Positions 25,090 to 33,086 of a stretch of 64,000 nt of DNA are shown here, one piece after another. The position numbers were made by a program, and so were the translations under genes. The notes beneath the pieces are model-generated. The model saw nothing but the letters and a program-made list of their open reading frames with translations, was not told where the DNA came from and did no database searches. Each line of letters opens with the position of its first letter. Position 1 is the stretch's first letter. The stretch lies in contig CAVZSC010000026.1 in assembly GCA_963777755.1 (NCBI GenBank), positions 248,001 to 312,000 on the forward strand, in the 5' to 3' direction. Origin of the DNA: DATFWC01 sp963777755. Lineage in GTDB: Bacteria > Pseudomonadota > Alphaproteobacteria > Rhizobiales > Xanthobacteraceae.

Positions 25090-26052
25090 ATGATGCCGCG
25101 CATGCTCGCCGCTGTTCTCGCACTGCTCCTGTCGTACGCCGTTGTTCCCGTGAGGGCCGACTATCCGGACCGCGCGGTCCGCATCGTGGTGCCGGTGGCG
25201 GCCGGCGGCGGCATCGACGTCATGGCGCGCATGCTGGCGCAGCACCTGAGCGAGCGCTGGGGCCAGCAGTTCGTGGTCGAGAACCGGGCCGGCGCCGCCG
25301 GCGTGATCGGCACCAGGGCGGTGATCGCCTCGCCGGCCGACGGCTATACGCTGCTGTACACGCCGAGCAGCCTGTCGCTCGCCGTCGCGGTGCGCAAGGC
25401 GGCGCCCTACGACGTGGCCAAGGACCTGACCCCGATCATCAACGTGGCGGTGAGCCCCTATGCGCTGGTGCTGCACGCCTCGGTCCCGGCCACCAACCTG
25501 AAGGAATTCATCGCCTACGCCAGGCAGAACCCGGACAAGATCACCTACGGCTCGGCCGGCGTCGGCAGCGCCTCGCATCTCGCCGCCGAGCTGTTCCAGA
25601 GCATGGCCGGCGTGCAGATGGTCCACGTCCCCAACAAGGGGATGAACCCGGCCCTGGTCGACCTGATGGGCGGGCAGGTGCAGCTCCTGTTCGGCAGCGT
25701 GCCGGCGCTGCTGACGGAGAAATCCGATCGCGTGCGGCCGATCGCCATGGCGGAAATGAAACGCTCGGCGCTGCTGCCGAGCCTGCCGACGATCGACGAG
25801 CAGGGCCTCAAGGGCTTCGAGGTCGGCAACTGGGCCGGCCTGCTCGGGCCAGCCGGCCTCGACCCGGCGATCGTCCGTAAGCTGCACGGGGAGATCATCC
25901 GGATCCTCGATACCGCCGAGATGAAGGAGCGCATCAAGACGCTCGGCTACGACGTGATCGCCTCGACGCCGGAGGAGTTCGGCACCCAGGCCAAGGACGA
26001 CGTCACCCGCTGGAGCGAGGTGGTGCGGCGCGCCAACGTCCCGATGAATTAG
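25090..26052 (+). CDS. Tripartite tricarboxylate transporter substrate-binding protein (Bug/TctC family), copy 5
   Basis: About 320 residues with a signal peptide (MMPRMLAAVLALLLS..., cleaved after VRA). Family blocks are VPVAAGGGIDVMARML and ENRAGAAG. Several ATG codons are possible (25081, 25090, 25093); 25090 is chosen because GGAG lies 4-7 bases upstream. No TctAB is adjacent. It is divergent from the luciferase-like gene. Confidence 0.9.
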   Translation: MMPRMLAAVLALLLSYAVVPVRADYPDRAVRIVVPVAAGGGIDVMARMLAQHLSERWGQQFVVENRAGAAGVIGTRAVIASPADGYTLLYTPSSLSLAVAVRKAAPYDVAKDLTPIINVAVSPYALVLHASVPATNLKEFIAYARQNPDKITYGSAGVGSASHLAAELFQSMAGVQMVHVPNKGMNPALVDLMGGQVQLLFGSVPALLTEKSDRVRPIAMAEMKRSALLPSLPTIDEQGLKGFEVGNWAGLLGPAGLDPAIVRKLHGEIIRILDTAEMKERIKTLGYDVIASTPEEFGTQAKDDVTRWSEVVRRANVPMN

Positions 26053-26185
26053 CGGCTTCCTCAACATTCGTTTTACCAAATATCGGACTCGCGTTGGTTT
26101 CGCGTCGCGGCTTATGACAGACTCCAGGTTGCTGCACGAAGGTCCGCAACGGACCGTCTGCGGTTGATACTGGAGATCAAATTGC

Positions 26186-27559
26186 ATGACGATCGCGGCG
26201 CGCCAGTTGGAGGCCGGGACCCAAACGGGCTCGTTCAAGCATTGCTACGAGGCCTTGGACGCGCATTTCGGACATGTGGCCAAGGACGACATCATCACCG
26301 TGACCCGTGTGTTTCCCGGGACGATGCGGGCGGACCTGCAGCAGGCCATCGAGCGCTTGTTTGCCGGCGATACGGTTCGGCTCTTCGGCGTACAGCTCGA
26401 CTACCACTTTGAGCAGCTCTCGCTCTCGCGCCTGATGCTGGACGGGGACCAGGCCAAGGCAATCGGGCCCGTGCAGACCGAAGACGTGGACATCGGCGAC
26501 GAGAAGCCGGTGCGCTGCTTCAACAACGCCGTGTGGCTGCGCCGGGAGAAGACCTTGGCCAGCGCCGTCATGCTCAGTCAGATCGAGGATCCGCGGGACG
26601 GCACCTGCAGCCTCCGTATCGAGATCGGTGTGCCGGTTGGCCAGGAGGGAGCCGAGCGGCCGGCCGCCCTGTTCGGGGATCTCGAAGTCGCTGTTCGTTC
26701 TGCCCAGTGTTACCGCGGCCGGGTCCTGTCGCTGGAGCGGACCAGCCGATTCAGCGGCGCTGGCGGCGCAATCAGGGTGCATCGCCTCGGCGAGGTTGCG
26801 GCCGAGAGCCTCGTGTTGCCGGCCATGACGCGCCAGCTGATCGAGCGCAACGTACTGACATTCGCCGAACAGCGCCCCCGGCTGCGGGCGCTCGGTCAAT
26901 CCACCAAGAAAGGCATCCTGCTGTACGGTCCGCCGGGAAACGGCAAGACGCACACCATCCGTTATCTGGCGTCCCATCTGCGCGGCCACACCACGCTGAT
27001 CATCACGGCCGAGCAGGCCGGCCTGTTATCGGAGTATTTCACTCTCGCGCGCCTGCTGCAGCCGTCCATGCTGGTGATCGAGGATGTCGATTTCGTCGCG
27101 CGCAACCGCGAACAGATGAACAGCCCGTGCGAGGAAGTGCTGCTCAATCGCATCCTCAACGAGATGGACGGGCTTGCGGAGGACGCGGACCTCTTCTTCG
27201 TTCTCACCACCAACCGCCCTGAGCAGATCGAGCCGGCGCTTGCCGCGCGGCCTGGCCGGATCGACCAGGCGATCGAGATTCCTTTGCCGGATGCGGACGG
27301 GCGCGAGAAACTCGTGAGGCTCTATGCGGCCAAACTCGCGCTTTCGCCCGGGCTCGTCGCCGAAGCCGTCAAGCGCACCGCCGGCGTGAGCGCCGCCTTC
27401 ATCAAGGAGCTCATGCGCCGCACCGCGCAGGCCGTCATTTCGCGCGGTGACGGCATGATGCCGTCGCCCGACGATCTCCGCCAGGCGCTCGACGAGATGC
27501 TGTTCGCCAGCGGCCGCCTCAACACGACCTTGCTCGGCGGTGTAGTGGAGAATCCGTAG
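26186..27559 (+). CDS. AAA-family ATPase (Cdc48/proteasome-like core) with an unrecognised N-terminal domain
   Basis: 457 residues. The AAA core holds Walker A GPPGNGKT (248-255), Walker B MLVIEDVD with Glu299/Asp300, sensor-1 Asn343 in LTTNRPE and arginine fingers in ARPGRID (Arg355/358). The first 220 residues are a soluble domain of no known family, perhaps a substrate adaptor. The protein has one ATPase ring only, so it is not ClpX, FtsH (no membrane segment or protease) or Bcs1 by visible features. It is monocistronic; GGAG precedes the ATG by about 11 bases. It probably acts as an ATP-driven unfoldase or remodeller in the cytoplasm; the target is unknown. Confidence 0.85.
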   Translation: MTIAARQLEAGTQTGSFKHCYEALDAHFGHVAKDDIITVTRVFPGTMRADLQQAIERLFAGDTVRLFGVQLDYHFEQLSLSRLMLDGDQAKAIGPVQTEDVDIGDEKPVRCFNNAVWLRREKTLASAVMLSQIEDPRDGTCSLRIEIGVPVGQEGAERPAALFGDLEVAVRSAQCYRGRVLSLERTSRFSGAGGAIRVHRLGEVAAESLVLPAMTRQLIERNVLTFAEQRPRLRALGQSTKKGILLYGPPGNGKTHTIRYLASHLRGHTTLIITAEQAGLLSEYFTLARLLQPSMLVIEDVDFVARNREQMNSPCEEVLLNRILNEMDGLAEDADLFFVLTTNRPEQIEPALAARPGRIDQAIEIPLPDADGREKLVRLYAAKLALSPGLVAEAVKRTAGVSAAFIKELMRRTAQAVISRGDGMMPSPDDLRQALDEMLFASGRLNTTLLGGVVENP

Positions 27560-27583
27560 CAGGCAACCCGGCTGACCGCGAGG

Positions 27584-27873
27584 TCAGCTGCGCGCCGAAC
27601 TTTCTTTGTCCTCGGACAGACGTGTCACGTCTTCGAGGTGGTGCCGCTCGAGGAGCTTTTCGACGACGCGCGAAACGGTCCTGAGCTGTCGATTCTTGAT
27701 CGTCGTCACGCACATCCGGTCCGTGGCTCCGTCGATCTCCGCGAGATCGACGTGAGCCTCACGCGTTTCCCTGAAGGTCCGGTACAAGTCTTTCACCCAA
27801 GTTCCGGATCCGAGCGATGACGGAACTGTGCCTCTCCGTTGTCGTCGCCCGGCTTGACGATTCGCCAAGCCAT
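27584..27873 (-). pseudogene. Degenerate copy of the 98-residue unknown gene at 28926-29222
   Basis: Reading on the minus strand from 27873 gives MAWRIV, identical to the start of the intact paralogue, and then runs straight into a half-copy of the palindromic repeat (27838-27858) as KPGDDN. The homologous C-terminal part (DLYRTFRETREAHVDL, then ATDRMCV, IKNRQLRTVS, LLERHHLEDV) follows in another frame. The intact copy has DLYGAFRNGRQARVDL, ATDRICV, IKNRQVRTVA and ILERHHLEDV. A shorter open frame from an ATG at 27893-27895 still covers the conserved part (103 codons), so residual expression is possible. The two copies flank the nucleotidyltransferase/HEPN pair. Confidence 0.7.
27838..27858. 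repeat. Half-copy of the GTTGTC(A/G)TCGCCCGGCTTGAC repeat inside a gene remnant
   Basis: The plus strand reads gttgtcgtcgcccggcttga followed by c, one arm of the family seen at 23009 and 45259. It begins exactly where homology of the gene remnant to its intact paralogue stops, which points to insertion or recombination at this element. Confidence 0.65.
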
Positions 27874-27898
27874 GTAGCGCCGAGCCGGCCAACATCCC

Positions 27899-27949
27899 TT
27901 GACTTGGAAGAGGCACGTTCGTAATACGTTCTATTGTCATCGTATTACG
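27899..27949 (+). promoter_or_regulatory. Promoter with overlapping inverted-repeat operator for the MNT/HEPN pair
   Basis: A -35-like TTGACT (27899-27904) is followed after exactly 17 bases by a -10-like TAATAC (27922-27927). A perfect inverted repeat, cgtaatacg (27920-27928) and cgtattacg (27941-27949), overlaps the -10 box with a centre-to-centre distance of 21 bases, about two helical turns. This is the arrangement expected for an autorepressed toxin-antitoxin-type operon. The start codon follows 10 bases after the right arm. Confidence 0.6.
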
Positions 27950-27959
27950 GACGAGAGCC

Positions 27960-28454
27960 ATGGCCCTGCCGGTACAGTCAATCAGAGCACGGCCCGAGCA
28001 TCGCGATCTGCTGCAGGCCGTAGCAGAGCTCCTGCGGAGCGGCGCAGAGCCGATGCTTCGGAAGCTTCTTGCGCATGTGCGCGAGCGGCCTGTCGGCCCG
28101 TTCCGCGACGAATCCGCTGCGATCGCTTTCCTGCGCGATCGTCTGGTCGCTACGCTCAAGCCGCAGGCGATCTGGCTTCTTGGCAGCAGGGCGCGCGGCG
28201 ATGCGCGGGAGGACAGCGATTTCGACCTGCTGGTCGTGCTGCCGGATGGTCTTCCGGCTGAGGCTTACGACTTTCGCACCGTAGCGGCGCCGGTCGTCGC
28301 TTGCGGCGTGGGCTACGACATCGTGCCTTGCTCGTGGAGCGATTTCCAAAAGGATCGCGACGAGCCGGGTTCGCTGGTGAACAGGGCAGTGACCGAAGGA
28401 AGGTTGCTCTATGCCGGCCGCGCGCTCCGTGCGAAGCGGCGGACGCAAGCATGA
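27960..28454 (+). CDS. Nucleotidyltransferase-domain protein (MNT, putative antitoxin)
   Basis: 164 residues with the minimal nucleotidyltransferase signature GSRARGDAREDSDFD (Gly75-Asp89); the metal-binding aspartates are Asp87 and Asp89, with a third at Asp120 in GYDIV, so the active site is complete. An N-terminal extension of about 60 residues precedes the domain, longer than in minimal MntA proteins. The next gene is a HEPN protein with an ATGA overlap. In studied MNT/HEPN modules the MNT protein adds AMP to the HEPN toxin. A palindromic operator lies in the promoter. Confidence 0.88.
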   Translation: MALPVQSIRARPEHRDLLQAVAELLRSGAEPMLRKLLAHVRERPVGPFRDESAAIAFLRDRLVATLKPQAIWLLGSRARGDAREDSDFDLLVVLPDGLPAEAYDFRTVAAPVVACGVGYDIVPCSWSDFQKDRDEPGSLVNRAVTEGRLLYAGRALRAKRRTQA

Positions 28455-28846
28455 AGGATGCCGCTGAAAGCTTCATCGCACTCGCGAAAGAAGATCTTGC
28501 GGTCGCCAGGAAGCTGATCGCCGACCATCCCCGTCACAGTGCGTTCTGCATCGAGCAGGCCGCGGAGAAGCTGCTGAAGGCCGTGCTCACGGTGGAGCGA
28601 ATTGTCTTCACGACCGGCCATCATCAACTCGGACGGCTCGCCGAGATGCTGCCGGCAGATCACGTGTGGCGGGCCGACCTGATGGCGTTCGACACTTATA
28701 CGAGCTATGCGACGGCGACCCGATATCCGCGGCCCGGGGGCGGCATGCCGGGCGTTCCCTCGAGGGAGATGCTCGAGGCGGCGGTGAAAGAGGTAAGCTC
28801 GCTCGTCGGCGAAATCGAAGATTGGTGCAGGGAACAGCCCGGGTAA
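28451..28846 (+). CDS. HEPN-domain protein (partner of the MNT gene)
   Basis: 131 residues starting at 28451, overlapping the MNT stop by ATGA; longer frames overlap the MNT gene. The HEPN helices are clear: FIALAKEDLAVARKLI, then FCIEQAAEKLLKAVL (residues about 32-46), and the late TSYATATRYP motif typical of the PF05168 HEPN group. The R-x4-6-H catalytic motif of HEPN ribonucleases is not obvious in the C-terminal half, so this may be a substrate-binding type rather than an active RNase. Toxin, defence or regulatory roles are all possible. Confidence 0.85.
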   Translation: MKDAAESFIALAKEDLAVARKLIADHPRHSAFCIEQAAEKLLKAVLTVERIVFTTGHHQLGRLAEMLPADHVWRADLMAFDTYTSYATATRYPRPGGGMPGVPSREMLEAAVKEVSSLVGEIEDWCREQPG

Positions 28847-28925
28847 CCTCCAAAAGCTCGCGAACTCCGTTGTTCCCGCCGTGCCGACGTCCAGCGCGTC
28901 AGTTCGGTCCTGATTGACTTCGCCA

Positions 28926-29222
28926 TCATGTGTCGGGTGCCCCCTCCTTGACCTCCGTCAGTGTGGCGACGTCCTCGAGGTGATGGCGTTCCAGTATCTT
29001 CCTGATGCGGCTGGCAACTGTCCTGACCTGCCGGTTCTTGATATGCATCACGCAGATCCGGTCCGTGGCCCGGTCGATGTCGGCCAGATCGACGCGAGCC
29101 TGGCGACCGTTCCTGAACGCCCCATACAAGTCCTCACCGAAGATCCAGATCCCATACATGAGGGCGTTGCGCGCAGAGGCATCCGGGGGCAGCTCGAACT
29201 CGATGACGATCCGCCAGGCCAT
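28926..29222 (-). CDS. Unknown 98-residue protein (intact paralogue of 27584-27873)
   Basis: A small soluble protein with an N-terminal strand (MAWRIVIEFELPP), a middle RVDLADIDRATDRICV segment and a C-terminal helical IKNRQVRTVA...ILERHHLEDV part. No known family is recognised. That a second, degenerate copy is kept at 27584-27873 with similarity spread over the coding frame supports it being a real gene. Its start is close to a long gene-free region. It is antisense to and downstream of the HEPN gene. Confidence 0.6.
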   Translation of the reverse strand: MAWRIVIEFELPPDASARNALMYGIWIFGEDLYGAFRNGRQARVDLADIDRATDRICVMHIKNRQVRTVASRIRKILERHHLEDVATLTEVKEGAPDT

Positions 29223-29924
29223 GCCAGATCGGCCCTATTTCACGCGCGCAATCCGATGGCCGGCCGAAATCCCGGATCATCCGATTCGGGAACGCGGGCA
29301 TAGTGAGCAAACGAAGTCACAATGCCGCCGGCCGGAGACGTCGGAATCACTTCGACTTCAACAATCGAAACAAACCCCGTCACGACCGCCTTGCCCATCG
29401 CCAAATCAGAGGAAGCTCATCCGCTCCATAGAGCGTCCGAGTTGATCGGGCACCAACGATTTCTCGAAAATCAGGAACGCCGCCTGGGGATAACTTCGGG
29501 CGAGTCGACGATTTGTTTCGGCTTTCCAGAACTGCGGTGCTAGGCGTCGGCCATCGCGGCTCGACGAGGGCGCTTCCGGTGGGCTCAAGCCGGAAGACCG
29601 GAGCCGGGAGCGGCGCCTGCGGGCAGGGTTTTGAGTCATCCTGCGCTCGGGCGGCCACGGGATCCCGCCCCTGGGCACTACGACCCAGCGCCTGGGCACC
29701 ATGCCCAGCGAGTGATGCCAGAGTAGTCTGGCGTCGGGCCCGGCGGCCGACAAACGCCGCGGCGAAGCGCCGAGAGGCGAGCGCCCTACGTGATTGGGCG
29801 CGAAGCACCTCGGTCGGTGCTTCTCGCGTGCCGCGTCATGGCACGCGAACGGTGCGGCGATCCGCACCAGCGCTTCTCGGCGCTTCGCTCCCTCACGCCT
29901 TCCACATGGAAGTGAGGGAAGGAC

Positions 29925-29974
29925 GTCATCCTGAGGTGCTCGATTGCGCAAGCAGTCGAGCCTCGAAGGACGCA
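29925..29974. repeat. GTCATCCTGAGGTGCTCG-type repeat (short copy)
   Basis: gtcatcctgaggtgctcg (29925-29942) and gtcgagcctcgaaggacg (29956-29973) match the left half of the element at 18567-18707; the hairpin cgattgcgcaagcagtcg lies between them. Confidence 0.6.
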
Positions 29975-30103
29975 AAGCCCGGCTCGCAACGGTCGCTGCG
30001 ATCATCGCGACGACCGCCGGGAAGGGCGGAGCGTGGGCTGTTTGACATCGTGAATCTGGAAACAGGGGATGCGCAGACGCGCAAACCCTCTGCCTTGCCG
30101 TTG

Positions 30104-30183
30104 GACGGGCGACCCTTGTGGTCGCCCCTCCGGCGTCTGTTGTTGCGTCGCCGTCGCGGGCACCCACAAGCGGTGCCTTTACG
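30104..30183. repeat. GGGCGACCCTTGTGGTCGCCC-type repeat, copy 2 (partly decayed)
   Basis: The first hairpin, gggcgacc (30107-30114) with ggtcgccc (30120-30127), is identical to the copy at 2771. The second (gggcacccacaagcggtgcc) has lost perfect pairing. It lies just downstream of the cupin gene end. Confidence 0.65.
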
Positions 30184-30204
30184 ACGATAGACGGAGCGTC
30201 CGTT

Positions 30205-30579
30205 TCAGAAGCTCGCGAGCTCCGTCGTGCCGGCCGTGACGTCCGGCTCGGCGAAGAAGCACAGCAGCACCAGCGGCACGTTGCCGGTGTTGCGGGTCAT
30301 GTGCTTCTCGTTCGGGGGGATGAGCACGATGTCGCCCGGCTTGATCGGGATCTCGCCGCTTTCCGAGACGTTCATGCCCTCGCCCGACAGCACGTAGATG
30401 CATTCCTCGAAGCCGTGATGCATATGCGGTCCGCGCGGCTTGTCATCGGGCTTCGGTATCGCGATCTCGGCGATGCGGAACGTCACCCGGGAGCCGATCG
30501 CGCCCGATACCGGCTCGAGCGACACGCGGCCGGGCAGGCCGAGGCGCCGCGCTTCCGATTGTTTCAACAGCCGGGCCAT
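30205..30579 (-). CDS. Cupin-domain protein
   Basis: 124 residues. Cupin motif 1 is visible as PHMHHGFEECIYVLSGEG (about 52-69), with two metal-binding His and Glu, and motif 2 as PGDIVLIPPNEKHMTRN (about 81-97). It starts at 30579 with the creatininase stop overlapping as TGATG, so the two are translationally coupled. It may be a small-molecule-binding or isomerase/oxygenase-type cupin acting on the same pathway as the creatininase-like and Gfo/Idh/MocA enzymes upstream. Confidence 0.85.
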   Translation of the reverse strand: MARLLKQSEARRLGLPGRVSLEPVSGAIGSRVTFRIAEIAIPKPDDKPRGPHMHHGFEECIYVLSGEGMNVSESGEIPIKPGDIVLIPPNEKHMTRNTGNVPLVLLCFFAEPDVTAGTTELASF

Positions 30580-31394
30580 CAGCGCACCTGCCGGCGCGCG
30601 CGCGCCAATTGCTTGATCTCCGCCGGCGCGCCTTGCGCCGCGTCGAGCTGGCGGAAGATCGCGGTCGCCTCCTGGGCGATCGCCGCGGCGATGTCGGTGA
30701 GCATGTGTTCGCCCTTCTCGGCCGTTGCGTGCTGCGGGCTGCCGAACCACCCGGTCGACGCGATCGAGCGGATGTCGGTCAGCACCGGCTGGTAGCTGCG
30801 GGTGCGGCGCAGCTTGTCCATGCGATGGCCGTGCGTGGGGTCCGACGAATAGTCGATGCGGTCGAGGTGGACGAGGTCGGGACGATGCGCCAGCACCGCC
30901 AGCGCCTCGATCTCGCCCCCGTGAGTGAGGCCGTTGCAGCTATGGCCGTACAGCTCCTCGGCCACGTAGCAGGCCTGCACAGTGACGACCGTCATGCCGT
31001 GCTGGCGGTGCAGCGCCTCAGCCGCAATGGCGAGCGAGGGAATGTTGCCCTCGTGCCAGTTGAGGATCATCAGATATTTCGCCCCGTGCTGCGCGGTCGA
31101 GGCGCAGGTCTCGATCACCACGCGCATGTAGGTGTCGGGGGTGAGCGTGATGGTGCCCTCGAACGGCATGTGCATCGGGGTGACGCCGAGCGGCGTTGCC
31201 GGTAGCACCAGGCCGTCCATGTGCTCGGCGACGCGGTGGCCGATGATGGTGGCGGCGAACGTATCGGTCCCGGCCGGCAGGTGCGGCCCGTGCTGCTCGA
31301 CGCTGCCGGCCGGCAGGATCACCAGCGGGTTCTTCTTCAGCTGCGCGGCGATCTCCGGCTGCGTCAGCTCCCAGAAATAGCGGCTAGGCAGCAT
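30579..31394 (-). CDS. Creatininase-family amidohydrolase
   Basis: 271 residues. Metal-ligand candidates Glu33, His35 and Asp44 lie in GSVEQHGPHLPAGTDTF; the NWHEGN block (His114) and HGGEIEAL near 175 are also typical. The family hydrolyses cyclic amides or amides (creatinine, formamidopyrimidine precursors, mycofactocin precursor). There is no mycofactocin cluster here. It starts inside the end of the Gfo/Idh/MocA gene (11-base overlap) with AGGAG upstream. The substrate is unknown. Confidence 0.88.
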   Translation of the reverse strand: MLPSRYFWELTQPEIAAQLKKNPLVILPAGSVEQHGPHLPAGTDTFAATIIGHRVAEHMDGLVLPATPLGVTPMHMPFEGTITLTPDTYMRVVIETCASTAQHGAKYLMILNWHEGNIPSLAIAAEALHRQHGMTVVTVQACYVAEELYGHSCNGLTHGGEIEALAVLAHRPDLVHLDRIDYSSDPTHGHRMDKLRRTRSYQPVLTDIRSIASTGWFGSPQHATAEKGEHMLTDIAAAIAQEATAIFRQLDAAQGAPAEIKQLARARRQVR

Positions 31395-32475
31395 TGCGGC
31401 TCCTTTCGGCGAGGCGCGCCCGCGCCGCCTCGATGATTTCGGCGACCCGCACGCTGCGGCCGTTCTCCTCGATCGAGCGCAGCGCCGCGTACTGGATGGC
31501 GACGGCGGCGTTGCCGTTGTCGGCGGAGAGCTCGTTCTCCCGGCCCGAGCGGCAGGATTGGGCGAACAGCTCGAGCTCGGCGCGGAACATGTCGCTCTCC
31601 GGGAGGGGCAGCTCCTCGCGCTTGCCGTAGCCGTCCTTGCCGCGCTGGATGTACAGCGTCGAGCTCAGGTGCAGCTTCTCCGGCGTGTCCCAGGTGCCGA
31701 AGTCGATCTCGCAGTGCATCAGCCCCTTGGAGCCGAACACGCGCACACAGAACACGCCGGGCGAGGTCCAGCACGATCCCACATAGCCGAGCTTGCCGTC
31801 GGCGAAGCGCAACACCGTCATCGACTGGTCGTCGACCTCGGCGCCGACCGGCGACAGTTTCGCGGCGATCGAGCCCACCTCCGTGACATCGCCGCCGAGG
31901 TAGCGCAGCACGTCGAAATGATGCACCGCGAGCTGGGACAGCGGGCCGCCGGGCGCGCGGTTGCGGTACCAGCGCCAGGTCTGCGGGGTGAGCTCGAGCG
32001 CGCGCTCGTTGGAGAAATTCGCCTCCATGAAGGCGACGCGGCCGAGCTCGCCGCGGTCGATCGCCGCCCGGACCTGCCGGATGCCGGCCATCAGGCGGGC
32101 GCTGTGGCCGACCGTGACCGTGACCTCATGGGTTGCCTGCAGGGCGGCCATCTCCAGGCCTTCCTCGAGCGTGCTGGCGATCGGCTTCTCGGTGTAGACG
32201 TGCTTGCCGGCCTTGGCGACCTCGATGGCGAGCGGCAGGTGCTGCTCGTTCGGCACCGTCAGGACCACGCCGGCGATGTCGCGGTTGGCGAGCATGGTCG
32301 CAAGGTCCGGCACCGACGGAATGCCGAATTCCCGCTCGAACGCCTGCCGCGTTTCTGCCGAGCGGCTGTAGCCGGCGACGATCCTGATCTCGCCCGATTT
32401 CGCCGCGGCGCGTGCCAGCACCTTCGCCCAGCGGCCGAGGCCGACGATTCCGACATTGACGACATCAGCGCTCAT
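31384..32475 (-). CDS. Gfo/Idh/MocA-family oxidoreductase
   Basis: 363 residues with an N-terminal Rossmann fold (GIVGLGRWAKVLARAA near residue 9) and the EKP motif of the family in VYTEKPIAST (about 93-100). The C-terminal part is the alpha/beta substrate domain. It would reduce or oxidise a sugar- or polyol-like compound with NAD(P). It is the first gene of a minus-strand operon with the creatininase-like and cupin genes, and is divergent from the RidA/TctC pair. Confidence 0.9.
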   Translation of the reverse strand: MSADVVNVGIVGLGRWAKVLARAAAKSGEIRIVAGYSRSAETRQAFEREFGIPSVPDLATMLANRDIAGVVLTVPNEQHLPLAIEVAKAGKHVYTEKPIASTLEEGLEMAALQATHEVTVTVGHSARLMAGIRQVRAAIDRGELGRVAFMEANFSNERALELTPQTWRWYRNRAPGGPLSQLAVHHFDVLRYLGGDVTEVGSIAAKLSPVGAEVDDQSMTVLRFADGKLGYVGSCWTSPGVFCVRVFGSKGLMHCEIDFGTWDTPEKLHLSSTLYIQRGKDGYGKREELPLPESDMFRAELELFAQSCRSGRENELSADNGNAAVAIQYAALRSIEENGRSVRVAEIIEAARARLAERSRNAA

Positions 32476-32588
32476 GGGGCCTCGATCCGGGTGTACTGGC
32501 TTTCGCGACCTCGCGCCGTGGGCGCGAGACGAGGCGGATTAAAAGACGATAGGATGAAGCCTGGCAACTGCTTCCTGGGAGCTCGGTC

Positions 32589-33086
32589 ATGCATAAATAT
32601 CTTGGCATCGCCGCATTGATGGGGGTCATCGCCTCAGCTGCGGCTTGGCCGCACGCCGCCTGGGCGCAGGCGAGCCCGTCGTTCGAGAAGAAGAACTACA
32701 CCTATAGCGAATGGACCAAGGGGCGCTTCTCCGAGGCCGTGACCGTCACGGGACCGGGCAAGATGATCTTCCTTGCCGGCGTCGGCTCCGAGGACGAAGG
32801 CGCGACGCCCGGCGTCATCCGCCACAAGGATGATTTCGTGGGCCAGTGCAACTACGCCTACGACAAGATCAAGCGCCTCCTCGAGCGGCATGGCGCCAGC
32901 CTCGCCGACATCGTCAAGATGGTCACCTACGTCACCGACATCCGCTTCCAGGCCGACTATGCCAAGTGCCGCCGCGAGCAGTTCGGCACGATCCCGCCGC
33001 CGGCGCACACGTTCCTCAACATCAACCAGCTGGCCTGGCCCGGCATGATGGTCGAGGTGGACGTCATCGCCATGGTGGCGAAGTGA
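32589..33086 (+). CDS. Exported RidA (YjgF/YER057c/UK114) family protein
   Basis: 165 residues; residues 1-26 form a signal peptide (ending AWAQA), so this is a periplasmic member of a usually cytoplasmic family. The RidA core follows, with KMIFLAGVGSEDE, the CRREQFG segment containing the conserved Arg, and the C-terminal VEVDVIAMV. RidA proteins deaminate reactive enamines/imines; an exported version may act on an extracytoplasmic intermediate. The stop overlaps the TctC start (GTGA). Confidence 0.88.
   Translation: MHKYLGIAALMGVIASAAAWPHAAWAQASPSFEKKNYTYSEWTKGRFSEAVTVTGPGKMIFLAGVGSEDEGATPGVIRHKDDFVGQCNYAYDKIKRLLERHGASLADIVKMVTYVTDIRFQADYAKCRREQFGTIPPPAHTFLNINQLAWPGMMVEVDVIAMVAK

Larger units (their letters stand above)
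29223..30204. other. Long gene-free region rich in palindromes
   Basis: 982 bases with no coding frame that shows any recognisable protein. Short palindromes are frequent: gaagcacc...ggtgcttc near 29805, cgtgccgcgtcatggcacg near 29828, and repeated ctgggca/tgcccag blocks at 29675-29715 around gcgcctgggcaccatgccca. Two known intergenic repeat families are represented (29925-29974 and 30104-30183). It may be a graveyard of palindromic elements or contain a structured RNA; nothing specific can be assigned. Confidence 0.5.

Noticed and set aside
29406..30167. Open frames in the gene-free region at 29.2-30.2 kb
   Set aside because: No hydrophobic/hydrophilic pattern or motif, Arg/Pro/Ser-rich, and they cross known intergenic repeats.
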